Assembly: GCA_947601495.1 (NCBI GenBank)
Contig: CANQGE010000001.1
Location: 95,731 to 159,730, forward strand
Source of the DNA: an uncultured Clostridia bacterium
GTDB lineage: Bacteria > Bacillota > Clostridia > TANB77 > CAG-508
DNA: 64,000 nt
Reading direction: 5' to 3'
A program made the translations under genes and the position numbers. Below the pieces are notes generated by a model, which was given only the letters and a program-made list of their open reading frames with translations, had not been told where the DNA came from and did not search any database. Shown one piece after another: positions 49,112-58,273 of this stretch; positions within the stretch are counted from its first letter, which is position 1, and every line of letters begins with the position of its first letter.

Positions 49112-50158
49112 TTATAAAAAATATATTAAGCCATAAATAAGACTTGGCATAGAGCAAATTATAGCTTTTATCATATTTATTAAAAACTTTTTAATTTTAA
49201 AATCATAAAATTCTAGTGTAAAGAATATTACAACTATTTCTATTGGTATTAGTCCTATTGCCATAGTGGTTGTAAGATTTGAAGCTAAAGTTAGTATTAT
49301 AATTAAAATGCAATATAAAAATTTATAATCATTTTTATTTGCTTTCAAAATAAATAATAACACAGCTGGCATCATTAAGTTTGCAAACACTGCTTTTCCC
49401 TGCCATATACGAAATAGTAAAAAAGCACTAGCAGGTCTTACAGAATATCCACCAAAAATATTTAAAAGATTAATTAGTGCTACAAAAGACATTGCTGATT
49501 TTATATCTTCATCAAAAAGTTCTTTTGCTAAAAGATAATACACACTATATATTACTGGCAATATAAAAATTGGAAAAACCACATGTGATACTATGTCTGG
49601 ATGCATATTAATTAGTTTTGAGACTATTGTCATAAATAAAGGAAATGGAGCTAGCATATATCTATAGTCTGTCTGCTCTCCTCCAAGAGCTCCTGTAGTT
49701 GGAGAATATTTATATAACGTATTTGTTTGAAGAGTTGTGGTAATAGAACCAACATAAAAAGCATCATCATCATCTATATGGGTGTAAGCTACAAACATAT
49801 AAATTTGAAAAGCAATTAATATTATGCAAACTGCACTTAATATCTTAGGTAATCCTTTAAACCCTTTTATTGTAGCCCAAAATATTTCCTTAAAATTATT
49901 TCTATTTACAATTATTGATATAATCATTAAAATTCCAATTATAATTACATAAGTTTTAAATAGAAAAATAAAACTTTTTTCCATAAAAATCATTGGAACA
50001 GAAATTAACTGACATATAGCAAGTTCTACCAAATAGCCAACTAGTATTGCAAATAGCAAATTATTTTTTTCCTTTTCAAGAAAATGTGTTATCAGCAATC
50101 CTAGTAAAAATGGTGCTATAATAAATATAATTAAAGTTATTATACCTTTTAAAATCAT
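49112..50158 (-). CDS. Polytopic membrane protein (DUF6077-like)
   Basis: VAYTHIDDDDAFYVGSITTTLQTNTLYKYSPTTG...YRYMLAPFPLFMTIVSKL; family assignment from memory. Confidence 0.6.
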   Translation of the reverse strand: MILKGIITLIIFIIAPFLLGLLITHFLEKEKNNLLFAILVGYLVELAICQLISVPMIFMEKSFIFLFKTYVIIIGILMIISIIVNRNNFKEIFWATIKGFKGLPKILSAVCIILIAFQIYMFVAYTHIDDDDAFYVGSITTTLQTNTLYKYSPTTGALGGEQTDYRYMLAPFPLFMTIVSKLINMHPDIVSHVVFPIFILPVIYSVYYLLAKELFDEDIKSAMSFVALINLLNIFGGYSVRPASAFLLFRIWQGKAVFANLMMPAVLLFILKANKNDYKFLYCILIIILTLASNLTTTMAIGLIPIEIVVIFFTLEFYDFKIKKFLINMIKAIICSMPSLIYGLIYFL

Positions 50159-51474
50159 TTATTTATCTCTCCTACTTTCTTCCATCTTTTAACATTAAGC
50201 TTACTATTTGCATGTAATAATGGTATTGTAATTACAAAGATTAAGCACATTGTGTCTACACAACCAATTGAAAATCTTGATAAACTTTCAAAACTACAGT
50301 AAATAGCAAAGCTAGCATAAAGTGAAATATAAAATCTCTTGTATTTTGTTCTTAAATTAGATTTTAAAACTTTTCTTAGTACAGTTATATATATGTATAT
50401 AAAATAAATTAATTCCATTATTCCACCAGCTACTAAAGCCTCTACGTAAAAGCTATGAAATTGAGTAACTTCATAATCATTTGCTTTTAATAGTTCTATT
50501 CCAGCAAACCTACCTATTCCAAATAGCATACTTTCTGGTTTTTTTGAAATAGTTTGAAAAGCTATATTCCAAAAATTACTTCTTCCTGTAAAGTTTTTTA
50601 ATGACTTTTCTCTTATAAATACGTTTTTAAAAACTTTTACTATTTTTTCTTCAAGATTTGGAAAACGAAGTTTTATCATTCCCCAACATGAAATTGCAAT
50701 TAAAATTGCTAATAAGACCAATATTATTTTCGTCTTCTTATGTATTTTATTAGTGGTAATAAAAAATAATGTTAGAAAAATTCCTGTACATAGTAATCCT
50801 GTTCTTGAAGCTGTTGTTATTAAATTAAATAGGAAAAATAAAAATATAATGCTTAATACTATTTTAGGTTTTCTTTTATGTGCTTTTAAAAATAAAATAA
50901 TTGTAGAAGCTATAGAAAAATATAGGAAACATGCAAATTGATTTCTATGTGCAAAAAAGCTTTTTATGCCAACTACTCTTGCTTCTTCTTTAATACCAAA
51001 TACTGTAAGCATAGATTTAGAATACATTATTAAATTAACTACACATGCAAGAATTCCAATTAAAATTATTCCTACATAAAAAAGATATATTGATTTTTGC
51101 TTTACTTTAATAATACTTAAAGCACATATGAAAAGCATAGCTATATTTAATGTTATGCAAACTATATTTGCTAAGTCCATTATTTGAAAGTTTCCTTCAA
51201 ATAAATTTTTAACTTGAATTATTAAAGTAATTATAGTAACTATACTTAGTAAAATAATATTTCTCTTAGTTTCTTTTGTTATTTTTGTGTTTTTGAAAAT
51301 AAATAGTGCTAAAAGAATACATTCAACTGCAAAAACGATTCCCATTTGTTTTACAGTAACAGCAACAGAATTTGTAGTATTTATATTATTCATAAATAGC
51401 GGTAAATAATTTAAAAATACTATAATGAATAAAATTACTGGTAATTTACCTTTATTTAAAATTTTATTATTCAT
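50155..51474 (-). CDS. O-antigen ligase/polymerase-like (Wzy/WaaL) membrane protein
   Basis: Many TM, GVSxSRT-like TASRTGLLCTGIFL, LFGIGRF...HSFYVEALVAGGIMELIYF. Confidence 0.8.
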   Translation of the reverse strand: MNNKILNKGKLPVILFIIVFLNYLPLFMNNINTTNSVAVTVKQMGIVFAVECILLALFIFKNTKITKETKRNIILLSIVTIITLIIQVKNLFEGNFQIMDLANIVCITLNIAMLFICALSIIKVKQKSIYLFYVGIILIGILACVVNLIMYSKSMLTVFGIKEEARVVGIKSFFAHRNQFACFLYFSIASTIILFLKAHKRKPKIVLSIIFLFFLFNLITTASRTGLLCTGIFLTLFFITTNKIHKKTKIILVLLAILIAISCWGMIKLRFPNLEEKIVKVFKNVFIREKSLKNFTGRSNFWNIAFQTISKKPESMLFGIGRFAGIELLKANDYEVTQFHSFYVEALVAGGIMELIYFIYIYITVLRKVLKSNLRTKYKRFYISLYASFAIYCSFESLSRFSIGCVDTMCLIFVITIPLLHANSKLNVKRWKKVGEINK

Positions 51475-52711
51475 TTGCCTGCTCCTTGTTTATTTCTTTT
51501 CTAGATTTTACTAGTAATATTATAAATAATATCCACTGAATAACTGAAGATATTAAGTTTGCAAAAGTAAATCCTATTAATTCATAATTTTTACTTAAAG
51601 TATATCCTAATATTGCAAATGAAGCAAAATATATTATGTATGTAAATACTAGTTTATTTGTATTACTGTATTTTAATAATACAGATTTTATAAGAGATGT
51701 TGCTGTTCCAAAAGCACTTGTTATTGATATTGGAATTATTAAAATCATTCCATCTAATAAGAATTCATTATATAGTATTTTTAAAAAAATATATGTTAGC
51801 GGAATTGTAAGAATCGTAACTATTAATAATACTGGTATATTTGCTAACATTGTAATTTTTATTATTTTCGATTTTTTGTCTTTTTCATTAATATTTGAAA
51901 TCCAAGATAATATTACACTTGACATTGGGTTTGTTATTAAGCTTGTAACTTTTGACATGGAAGTTACTGCATAATAAATAGAAACTGAAAGTGCTCCAAA
52001 CATTGGATATATTAAAAATTTATCAAAATATGCCATTAAATTTGTGAGTAAAGATACAAATCCTAATTTGAAAAATTTTTTTATAGTATTTATCATTTCT
52101 TTAGTCTTTTTTAACTTCATTTCTAAAAGATCTGAATTTTTAAGTGCATAAACTATAGAAATTAATTCTGGTATAAATAGCAATAAATATATGTTCTTGT
52201 AAAAGTAAAATAATATTAAGCTAATTATAATTCCAACTAAATAGCATAAATTTTGAAAAATTACTTTATTAAATTTTTTCTTTAATCTATAAAAACATGT
52301 TGCATATAATCTTACATTAGCCATTAAAATTGTTAATGTAAATAGAATACTACCTATTATACTATATTTTAAATACAATAAGATTGGAAAAACAATTATA
52401 CAAATTATTGGAGAAATTGTAATCAATATTCTCGAAAAATCTCCTATTTTTCCCTCTTCTTGATAATTGCTATCTTGAACTAGCCTAACATTTCCAAGCT
52501 CTCCGCCTGTTACATTACATATAAGATTTAATATTGATAAATATAATACCATTCCAGCATAAATATCTACATCTACCATTTTTTTAAGTAGTGGCAATAA
52601 TAGAATTTGCTGAGATGCAATATAAATTCCAAAGCCTATCATATTTAAAACCATATCTGATAAAAAGCTTTTGTATTTTTTTATAAAATTCATATTTATT
52701 CCTTTTTTCAA
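51467..52711 (-). CDS. Second Wzx-like flippase
   Basis: About 12 TM; MVLNMIGFGIYIASQQILLLPLLKKMVDVDIYAGMVLYLSILNLICNVTGGELGNVRL. Confidence 0.8.
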   Translation of the reverse strand: MKKGINMNFIKKYKSFLSDMVLNMIGFGIYIASQQILLLPLLKKMVDVDIYAGMVLYLSILNLICNVTGGELGNVRLVQDSNYQEEGKIGDFSRILITISPIICIIVFPILLYLKYSIIGSILFTLTILMANVRLYATCFYRLKKKFNKVIFQNLCYLVGIIISLILFYFYKNIYLLLFIPELISIVYALKNSDLLEMKLKKTKEMINTIKKFFKLGFVSLLTNLMAYFDKFLIYPMFGALSVSIYYAVTSMSKVTSLITNPMSSVILSWISNINEKDKKSKIIKITMLANIPVLLIVTILTIPLTYIFLKILYNEFLLDGMILIIPISITSAFGTATSLIKSVLLKYSNTNKLVFTYIIYFASFAILGYTLSKNYELIGFTFANLISSVIQWILFIILLVKSRKEINKEQANE

Positions 52712-53910
52712 CCTTCTATTAGTTTTTCTATTTCTAAATAAGTTTCTTTTCTGTTAAATTTTTCTTCTGCTAATTTTCTATTGTTTTTTCCTAGTCTTTC
52801 TCTTAAGTCTTTATCTTTACAAAGCTCTTCTATTTTATTAGCTAGTTCTTCTGAATTTCCACATTCTACATTAAATCCAATTTGATAATCTTCAACTAGC
52901 TTTCTATATTCTACTGACTCTTGTGTGCTTACAACTGGAAGTCCAGCAGCAGCATAATCTCCAACTTTGTTGATAATACTTTGAGCTGCGCCCTTTGTTA
53001 TTGGATTTACTGCAATATCACAAGAGCAAAGTTTTCCTACCATTTCTTCATAGTTTAAGTATCCAACAAATTCTGCATTAATGCCTTTTTCTTTTGCATA
53101 TTCCTCGAACTCAGCTCTTAAAGGACCTTTTCCCATTACAACAAATAAAATATTTTTTATATTTTTTTGCTGTAAAATTTTAATACTATCTATAACACAT
53201 TTTAAATCATAACTATGTCCTAATGTGCCAATATATGCAACTCTAATTACATCATCAAATTTGTCTATTTTATTTTCTTCTTTGCATTCATCAAAATAGT
53301 CTAAATCTGTGCCTAAAAACACACTTATTTTATTTTTATATTTTTTATTAACCGTTCCTGCTCTATCTGCATACGTATTTGAAACAGCAACTATATCATC
53401 TGCTGATTTATAAATTTCATTTGCTTTTCTTTCCATTGGGAAAAATATTATACTACTAATTATAGGAATATTAAATACCATTTTAAATGCTTCTGGCCAT
53501 AAGTCTTGAATATCTATAATAAATCTTATATTATTCTTTTTTGCATATTTTGATGTAACAAAGGCCACATCTAAAGATGGAATTGCACAATAAATAACAT
53601 CTGGTTTATCAATTTTTTCTAAATACTTTTCTAAATTTTTAGCTAAAACATGATGTGAATAAAATCTTCTAAGTGAAACATTTTTCTTATAGCCCGGTTC
53701 ATCTATTAAAGTTACTTTATACCCTTCATCTGGAATAACTTTATTAGAATCTCTATGTTGTTTATTAGAGTGAGAAAAATTTGTTGTTATAAGTTCAATA
53801 TCATTATTTTCTTTTAATTTATTTATTAAGTATGTGAATCTATTGTTATCATTTTCTCCTGGTATTGAAGTATATTGAGCAACAAAAAGAATCTTTTTCT
53901 TCATAAACAA
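52708..53910 (-). CDS. GT4 family glycosyltransferase (WbuB-like)
   Basis: ILFVAQYTSIPGENDNNRF, IDIQDLWPEAFKMV, VMGKGPLRAEFEEYA, VGDYAAAGLPVVSTQ. Confidence 0.9.
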   Translation of the reverse strand: MFMKKKILFVAQYTSIPGENDNNRFTYLINKLKENNDIELITTNFSHSNKQHRDSNKVIPDEGYKVTLIDEPGYKKNVSLRRFYSHHVLAKNLEKYLEKIDKPDVIYCAIPSLDVAFVTSKYAKKNNIRFIIDIQDLWPEAFKMVFNIPIISSIIFFPMERKANEIYKSADDIVAVSNTYADRAGTVNKKYKNKISVFLGTDLDYFDECKEENKIDKFDDVIRVAYIGTLGHSYDLKCVIDSIKILQQKNIKNILFVVMGKGPLRAEFEEYAKEKGINAEFVGYLNYEEMVGKLCSCDIAVNPITKGAAQSIINKVGDYAAAGLPVVSTQESVEYRKLVEDYQIGFNVECGNSEELANKIEELCKDKDLRERLGKNNRKLAEEKFNRKETYLEIEKLIEG

Positions 53911-53919
53911 CCCTCCTAT

Positions 53920-54963
53920 TTATTTTCTATAAGCTGGAAAAAAGTTTTCATTCTCACTAACATTTTTTATTTTACACAATTTGCTATATGTTTCCTTGTT
54001 CCATACCTTTTTTCCTATATAAAAATTTAATTCCCCATTTTTATTAAAAGATTTTTTAAATTTTAGAAGTGGACTATTATCTCCTCCATAACCTCCGCCT
54101 AAGTGAAATTTCTTATATCCTTTTTCACACAACTCTTTTGCTGCTTCATATAAAGATAAATTATTTGCTCCTAAACTCATATAATCTGGGTCTGAACCAC
54201 TTAAATGATAATTTGCATTTTCTCCATTATAGATTACAATAAGTGAGTTTATAGGTTTTTCATTATAATATGCCGTATAAATTAGTGCATTATTTTTCAT
54301 ATTATTATAAATACTATCAAAAAAAACTTTTGAAAAGAAATAATAATTTGTAGCATTTAATCTTTTCATTGTTTTATTATATAAATCAATAAATTCATCT
54401 AGCATTTCTTTAGAAAAGCCAGATTTTACTATTACATTATTTTTCTGTGCTTTTCGTATAGTATTTCTACATTCACTTTTCATATCATTCCAAATTTGTT
54501 CTTCATTTTCTAGTTTTATATGAACAGTTTTTGAAATATTTAAAATTTGATAATCTGTATTATTATATAGTTCATAATTATCTGCTAATGGATTTAATCT
54601 TAAAAATTCAGAAATTATATTGTTATTTTTACAATATTTTTCAAATTCGCTAAAAAAATATTTTAATAAATCTTCATCTTTTTCACCAGCAATATCTACT
54701 CCTCCATATCCATAAGGAGTTATAATATCAAAATATTTATCTTTTTCTATTTCATTTTTTAAAGCTTCATCAGTAGTAACATCTCTTTTTAAAAATACAT
54801 TAAAAACATAATTATCATTATTTTTAGCATAGGCTAAATAAGGGATTCCTTCTTCATTTTTATAAAAAGCATCTACATATTCCCATTGATAATAAATTTC
54901 TTTATTTTGTACTATTTTTTTCCAACTTGCTTTATCTGAAAAGCTTATTACTTCAAAATTCAT
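53920..54963 (-). CDS. FemAB/GNAT-type acyl/aminoacyl transferase-like protein
   Basis: WEYVDAFYKNEEGIPYLAYAKN, RNTIRKAQKNNV, YHLSGSDPDYMSLGANNLSLYEAAKELCEKGYKKFHLGGGYG. Confidence 0.75.
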   Translation of the reverse strand: MNFEVISFSDKASWKKIVQNKEIYYQWEYVDAFYKNEEGIPYLAYAKNNDNYVFNVFLKRDVTTDEALKNEIEKDKYFDIITPYGYGGVDIAGEKDEDLLKYFFSEFEKYCKNNNIISEFLRLNPLADNYELYNNTDYQILNISKTVHIKLENEEQIWNDMKSECRNTIRKAQKNNVIVKSGFSKEMLDEFIDLYNKTMKRLNATNYYFFSKVFFDSIYNNMKNNALIYTAYYNEKPINSLIVIYNGENANYHLSGSDPDYMSLGANNLSLYEAAKELCEKGYKKFHLGGGYGGDNSPLLKFKKSFNKNGELNFYIGKKVWNKETYSKLCKIKNVSENENFFPAYRK

Positions 54964-54978
54964 TTTTTCCCTCTTAAT

Positions 54979-56244
54979 TTATGATTTCCAATCTAATAGT
55001 AGTTCTACGTCATTAGTTGAATAACAATATATTTTATCTTTAAAACAGTTTTTTAACTTATCATTATTAGATAGTAAAATAGAATCTTTTTCTATACTTT
55101 GTTTTACATTGTTCTGGTCTATTTGAATAATATTATCAAATAAGTTTTCAGATATTTTTTTGTTTTTTAAATATTTAATTGCTATGTCTTTATTTTCTGT
55201 TAACAAGTTAATTTTTTTATTTTTATTAACACATTGATATAAATACATTATAAAAGATGTATCTATTTTTTCTTTAAAACAGCTTTCAAAATCAATATAA
55301 ACTTCATTATATTTAATATCTAAAATATATCTGGCAAAAAATTGTTGGTCTACTTCTATATCAGCATATTGATTAAATAAGTAATTTACATTTTGGTTGT
55401 CAAAATCTTTTAAAGCCATAAGTGGTAAATTTACGTCTAGACTTCTATTTATTCCAAAAGAACTAGAAAGTCTAGAAGCTATTTCAAGTAATTTGAATTT
55501 TCCATTTTTATCTTTTTTTATTTGGAAAAACCAATTTCCCCTAAAATTTATTTCTTTATTTAAAATTTCAGCAATATGTTTAATTTCTTCAGTTATTTTT
55601 ATTCTTCTAGCATGTATATCTATTCCAGCAAGCATGTTTTCTACTACTCTTGGATTGCAAAATAATAAATTTCTGTTTTTATCTGTAAAGCAATCTATCC
55701 CTACTTCTTCTCCAGGTAGATATTCACAAATTATCATATTTGGTTCGCTTGTTATATATAATTCAAGTTGTTTTTCATCTTCAATTTTGTAAGCGTGTCT
55801 TGCACCTTGATCATTGTCTTTTTTTATGAAAACAGGAAATGATTTTACTTCATTTGGTTTATACGTTTTTGGAATGAAATCGTACTTTTTCAATTTTTCA
55901 TATGTTTTACTTTTATATCTGCTAAGTAATGCTGTTTCATAGTCTGAAGAAACTATTGTGGCATTAATTTTCTCTTTATTTTCTTGTAAAAATAAAACTA
56001 AATCATCATGTTCTGCCATTATAAACTTAAAATTATATTCTTTAATTATATTATTTAAAACTTCTATAAAATTTTCTTCATTCATATTAGGAAGACTATC
56101 AATGTAATTTTCAAATATGTATTTACCGTGATTTTCATATGTTGAACTTCCCCAAAGTTCAAATTCATCATTATTTTTCAATTCTGTATTTATATAAGTT
56201 GCAACCATCATTCCACAATTTATCAGCAAAACTCTTTTTTTCAA
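54979..56244 (-). CDS. ATP-grasp domain protein
   Basis: SFPVFIKKDNDQGARHAYKIEDEKQL...IICEYLPGEEVGIDCFTD...FRGNWFFQIKKDKNGKFKLLEIASRLS. Confidence 0.8.
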   Translation of the reverse strand: MKKRVLLINCGMMVATYINTELKNNDEFELWGSSTYENHGKYIFENYIDSLPNMNEENFIEVLNNIIKEYNFKFIMAEHDDLVLFLQENKEKINATIVSSDYETALLSRYKSKTYEKLKKYDFIPKTYKPNEVKSFPVFIKKDNDQGARHAYKIEDEKQLELYITSEPNMIICEYLPGEEVGIDCFTDKNRNLLFCNPRVVENMLAGIDIHARRIKITEEIKHIAEILNKEINFRGNWFFQIKKDKNGKFKLLEIASRLSSSFGINRSLDVNLPLMALKDFDNQNVNYLFNQYADIEVDQQFFARYILDIKYNEVYIDFESCFKEKIDTSFIMYLYQCVNKNKKINLLTENKDIAIKYLKNKKISENLFDNIIQIDQNNVKQSIEKDSILLSNNDKLKNCFKDKIYCYSTNDVELLLDWKS

Positions 56245-56270
56245 TATTACTTTACCTCCAATAAATTATC

Positions 56271-56894
56271 TTAACTATTATTACTTTCTTGTCTATATTC
56301 ATCAAAATCAAGTATTGAGTTAGGTTCTCCTATTGCAATGTCCTCTCTTTTTAATACTTTAAAAAATGTTTTAAATAATATTTTTAAATCATTTATAAAA
56401 GTAACATTATTTACATATTTTAAGTCATACTCAAATCTTTGTTCCCAAGTTAAATTATTTCTTCCATTTATTTGAGCAAGTCCTGTTAAACCAGGTCTTA
56501 CATCATGTCTATGTCTTTCTTCTTGTGTATAAAAAGGTAAATATCTTACAAGTAATGGTCTTGGTCCAATTAAGCTCATATCTCCTTTTAAAATATTAAC
56601 AAGTTCTGGAAGCTCATCTAAACTTGTACTTCTTAATATTTTTCCAAACTTTGTTAATCTTTTAGTATCTGGAAGTAAATTTCCGTTTTCATCTTTTTTA
56701 TCTGACATACTTCTAAATTTATAAAGCTTAAATATTTTTTCATTTTTTCCAGGACGTTCTTGTTTAAAAATTATTGGACTTCCAAGCTTTATTCTTACTA
56801 AAATTGCTACAATTAACATTATTGGTGATAAAATAATTAAACTAATTAAACTAATAAGTATATCTAAAAATCTTTTAAAAAATTTTTTATACAT
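56271..56894 (-). CDS. Undecaprenyl-phosphate sugar phosphotransferase (PglC-like initiating transferase)
   Basis: FKRFLDILISLISLIILSPIMLIVAILVRIKLGSPIIFKQERPGKNEKIFKLYKFRSM, TSLDELPELVNILKGDMSLIGPRPLL. Confidence 0.95.
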   Translation of the reverse strand: MYKKFFKRFLDILISLISLIILSPIMLIVAILVRIKLGSPIIFKQERPGKNEKIFKLYKFRSMSDKKDENGNLLPDTKRLTKFGKILRSTSLDELPELVNILKGDMSLIGPRPLLVRYLPFYTQEERHRHDVRPGLTGLAQINGRNNLTWEQRFEYDLKYVNNVTFINDLKILFKTFFKVLKREDIAIGEPNSILDFDEYRQESNNS

Positions 56895-56933
56895 TTTTTC
56901 TCCGTTTAAAATAAATTTATTTAATTTATACGT

Positions 56934-57124
56934 ATTTATATATAATTATATTTATTGTAAATGAAAATTTCGAATTGAAAACAATTGAGCTAGAATTGAT
57001 TAATAATTTTTTTGGAAAGAGTTCATCTTTTGATGGAAGGGTGCCAAAAAAATTATTTAACAATTCTGTGATAATTGTTTGAACGAGAAATTGGAATGAG
57101 CAATAAATATAATTATATAAATAG
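56934..57124. repeat. Long imperfect palindrome (arms about 82 nt, 56934-57015 and 57043-57124) filling the intergenic gap
   Basis: Left arm ATTTATATATAATTATATTTATTG...AAACAATT...AGAATTG.TTAATAATTTTTTTGG matches the reverse complement of the right arm block by block; perfect inner stem AATAATTTTTTTGG/CCAAAAAAATTATT. Confidence 0.85.
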
Positions 57125-58273
57125 TGTTTTCACAATATTTATAACTCTTTCTAAATCCGCATTAGTCATTTTCGTATCAGATGGCAAGCATACTCCTCTT
57201 GTAAATAAGTCTTCTCCAACGCTTACTTCATCTTGCAAAGTAATAAAATCATATTTTTCAAATATTGGTTGCATATGCATTGGTTTCCAAACCATTCTTG
57301 ATTCAATATTTTCTTTTTCTAAGCTTTCTATTATGTCTAAAGGTTTTACTTTTGAATTCTTTTTTAATATTATTGTTGAAAGCCAACGATTTGATCTTTC
57401 ATATTCTTTTTCGTCAGTTATTTCTATATCTTTTATATCTTTAAAAGCTTTTTTATAAGTATCAAAAATTTCTCTTTTTTTAGCAACTCTATTCTCTAAA
57501 ACCATCATTTGTCCTCTACCAATTCCGGCTAAAACATTGCTCAATCTATAATTATAGCCTATTTCTGAATGTTGATAGTATTTTGCTGGATCTTTACTTT
57601 GAGTTGACCAAAATTTTACTTTTTTTACTAATTCCTCATCATCTGATACTAACATTCCTCCACCAGTTGTAGTAATTATTTTGTTTCCATTAAAAGAAAG
57701 TGCAGAGCATTTTCCAAAAGTTCCTAAAAATTTTTCTTTATATTTTGAGCCTAATCCTTCTGCTGCATCTTCTAAAATTGGTACATTATGTTCTTTACAA
57801 ATTTTGCAAATTTCATCCATATTAGATGCTCTACCATATAAGTGAACTATAATTACAGCTTTTGGATTAGGATATTTTTCAAATGCTTTTTCTAAAGCTT
57901 TTGGATCCATATTCCAAGTTTCATAATCTGAATCAATAAAAACAGGTGTTGCGTTCTCATATATAATTGGATTTACACTTGCAGAAAATGTAAGGTCTGA
58001 AACAAAAACTATATCATTTTTTGATACTCCTAATGCTTTTAATCCTAAATGAATTGCTGCACTCCCACTAGAAAGTCCAACAGATGCCTTTATTCCTAAA
58101 TAGCTTCTAACGCTTTCTTCAAATTTATTTAAATTTTCTCCAACTGTTGATAACCAGTTTGTGTCAAATGCTTCTTTAACAAACTTCTCTTCATATTTTT
58201 CGTCTGACATATGTGGTGATGCTAAGTAAATTCTTTCCATTTTTATACTTCCTTTATTTTTTATTTTCTTCAT
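57113..58273 (-). CDS. DegT/DnrJ/EryC1/StrS (PglE-like) aminotransferase
   Basis: IYLASPHMSDEKYEEKFVKEAFDTNWLSTVGENLNKFEE, ILEDAAEGLGSKYKEKFLGTFG, SFNGNKIITTTGGGML. Confidence 0.93.
   Translation of the reverse strand: MKKIKNKGSIKMERIYLASPHMSDEKYEEKFVKEAFDTNWLSTVGENLNKFEESVRSYLGIKASVGLSSGSAAIHLGLKALGVSKNDIVFVSDLTFSASVNPIIYENATPVFIDSDYETWNMDPKALEKAFEKYPNPKAVIIVHLYGRASNMDEICKICKEHNVPILEDAAEGLGSKYKEKFLGTFGKCSALSFNGNKIITTTGGGMLVSDDEELVKKVKFWSTQSKDPAKYYQHSEIGYNYRLSNVLAGIGRGQMMVLENRVAKKREIFDTYKKAFKDIKDIEITDEKEYERSNRWLSTIILKKNSKVKPLDIIESLEKENIESRMVWKPMHMQPIFEKYDFITLQDEVSVGEDLFTRGVCLPSDTKMTNADLERVINIVKTLFI

Noticed and set aside
48346-50158. Fifth frameshifted gene (DUF6077-like protein in two ORFs)
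   Set aside because: No CGG at the junction, no single-base shift joins the frames (a stop intervenes in the ATG frame), and the second ORF has its own SD (AAGGAGAAGAA). Treated as two genes.
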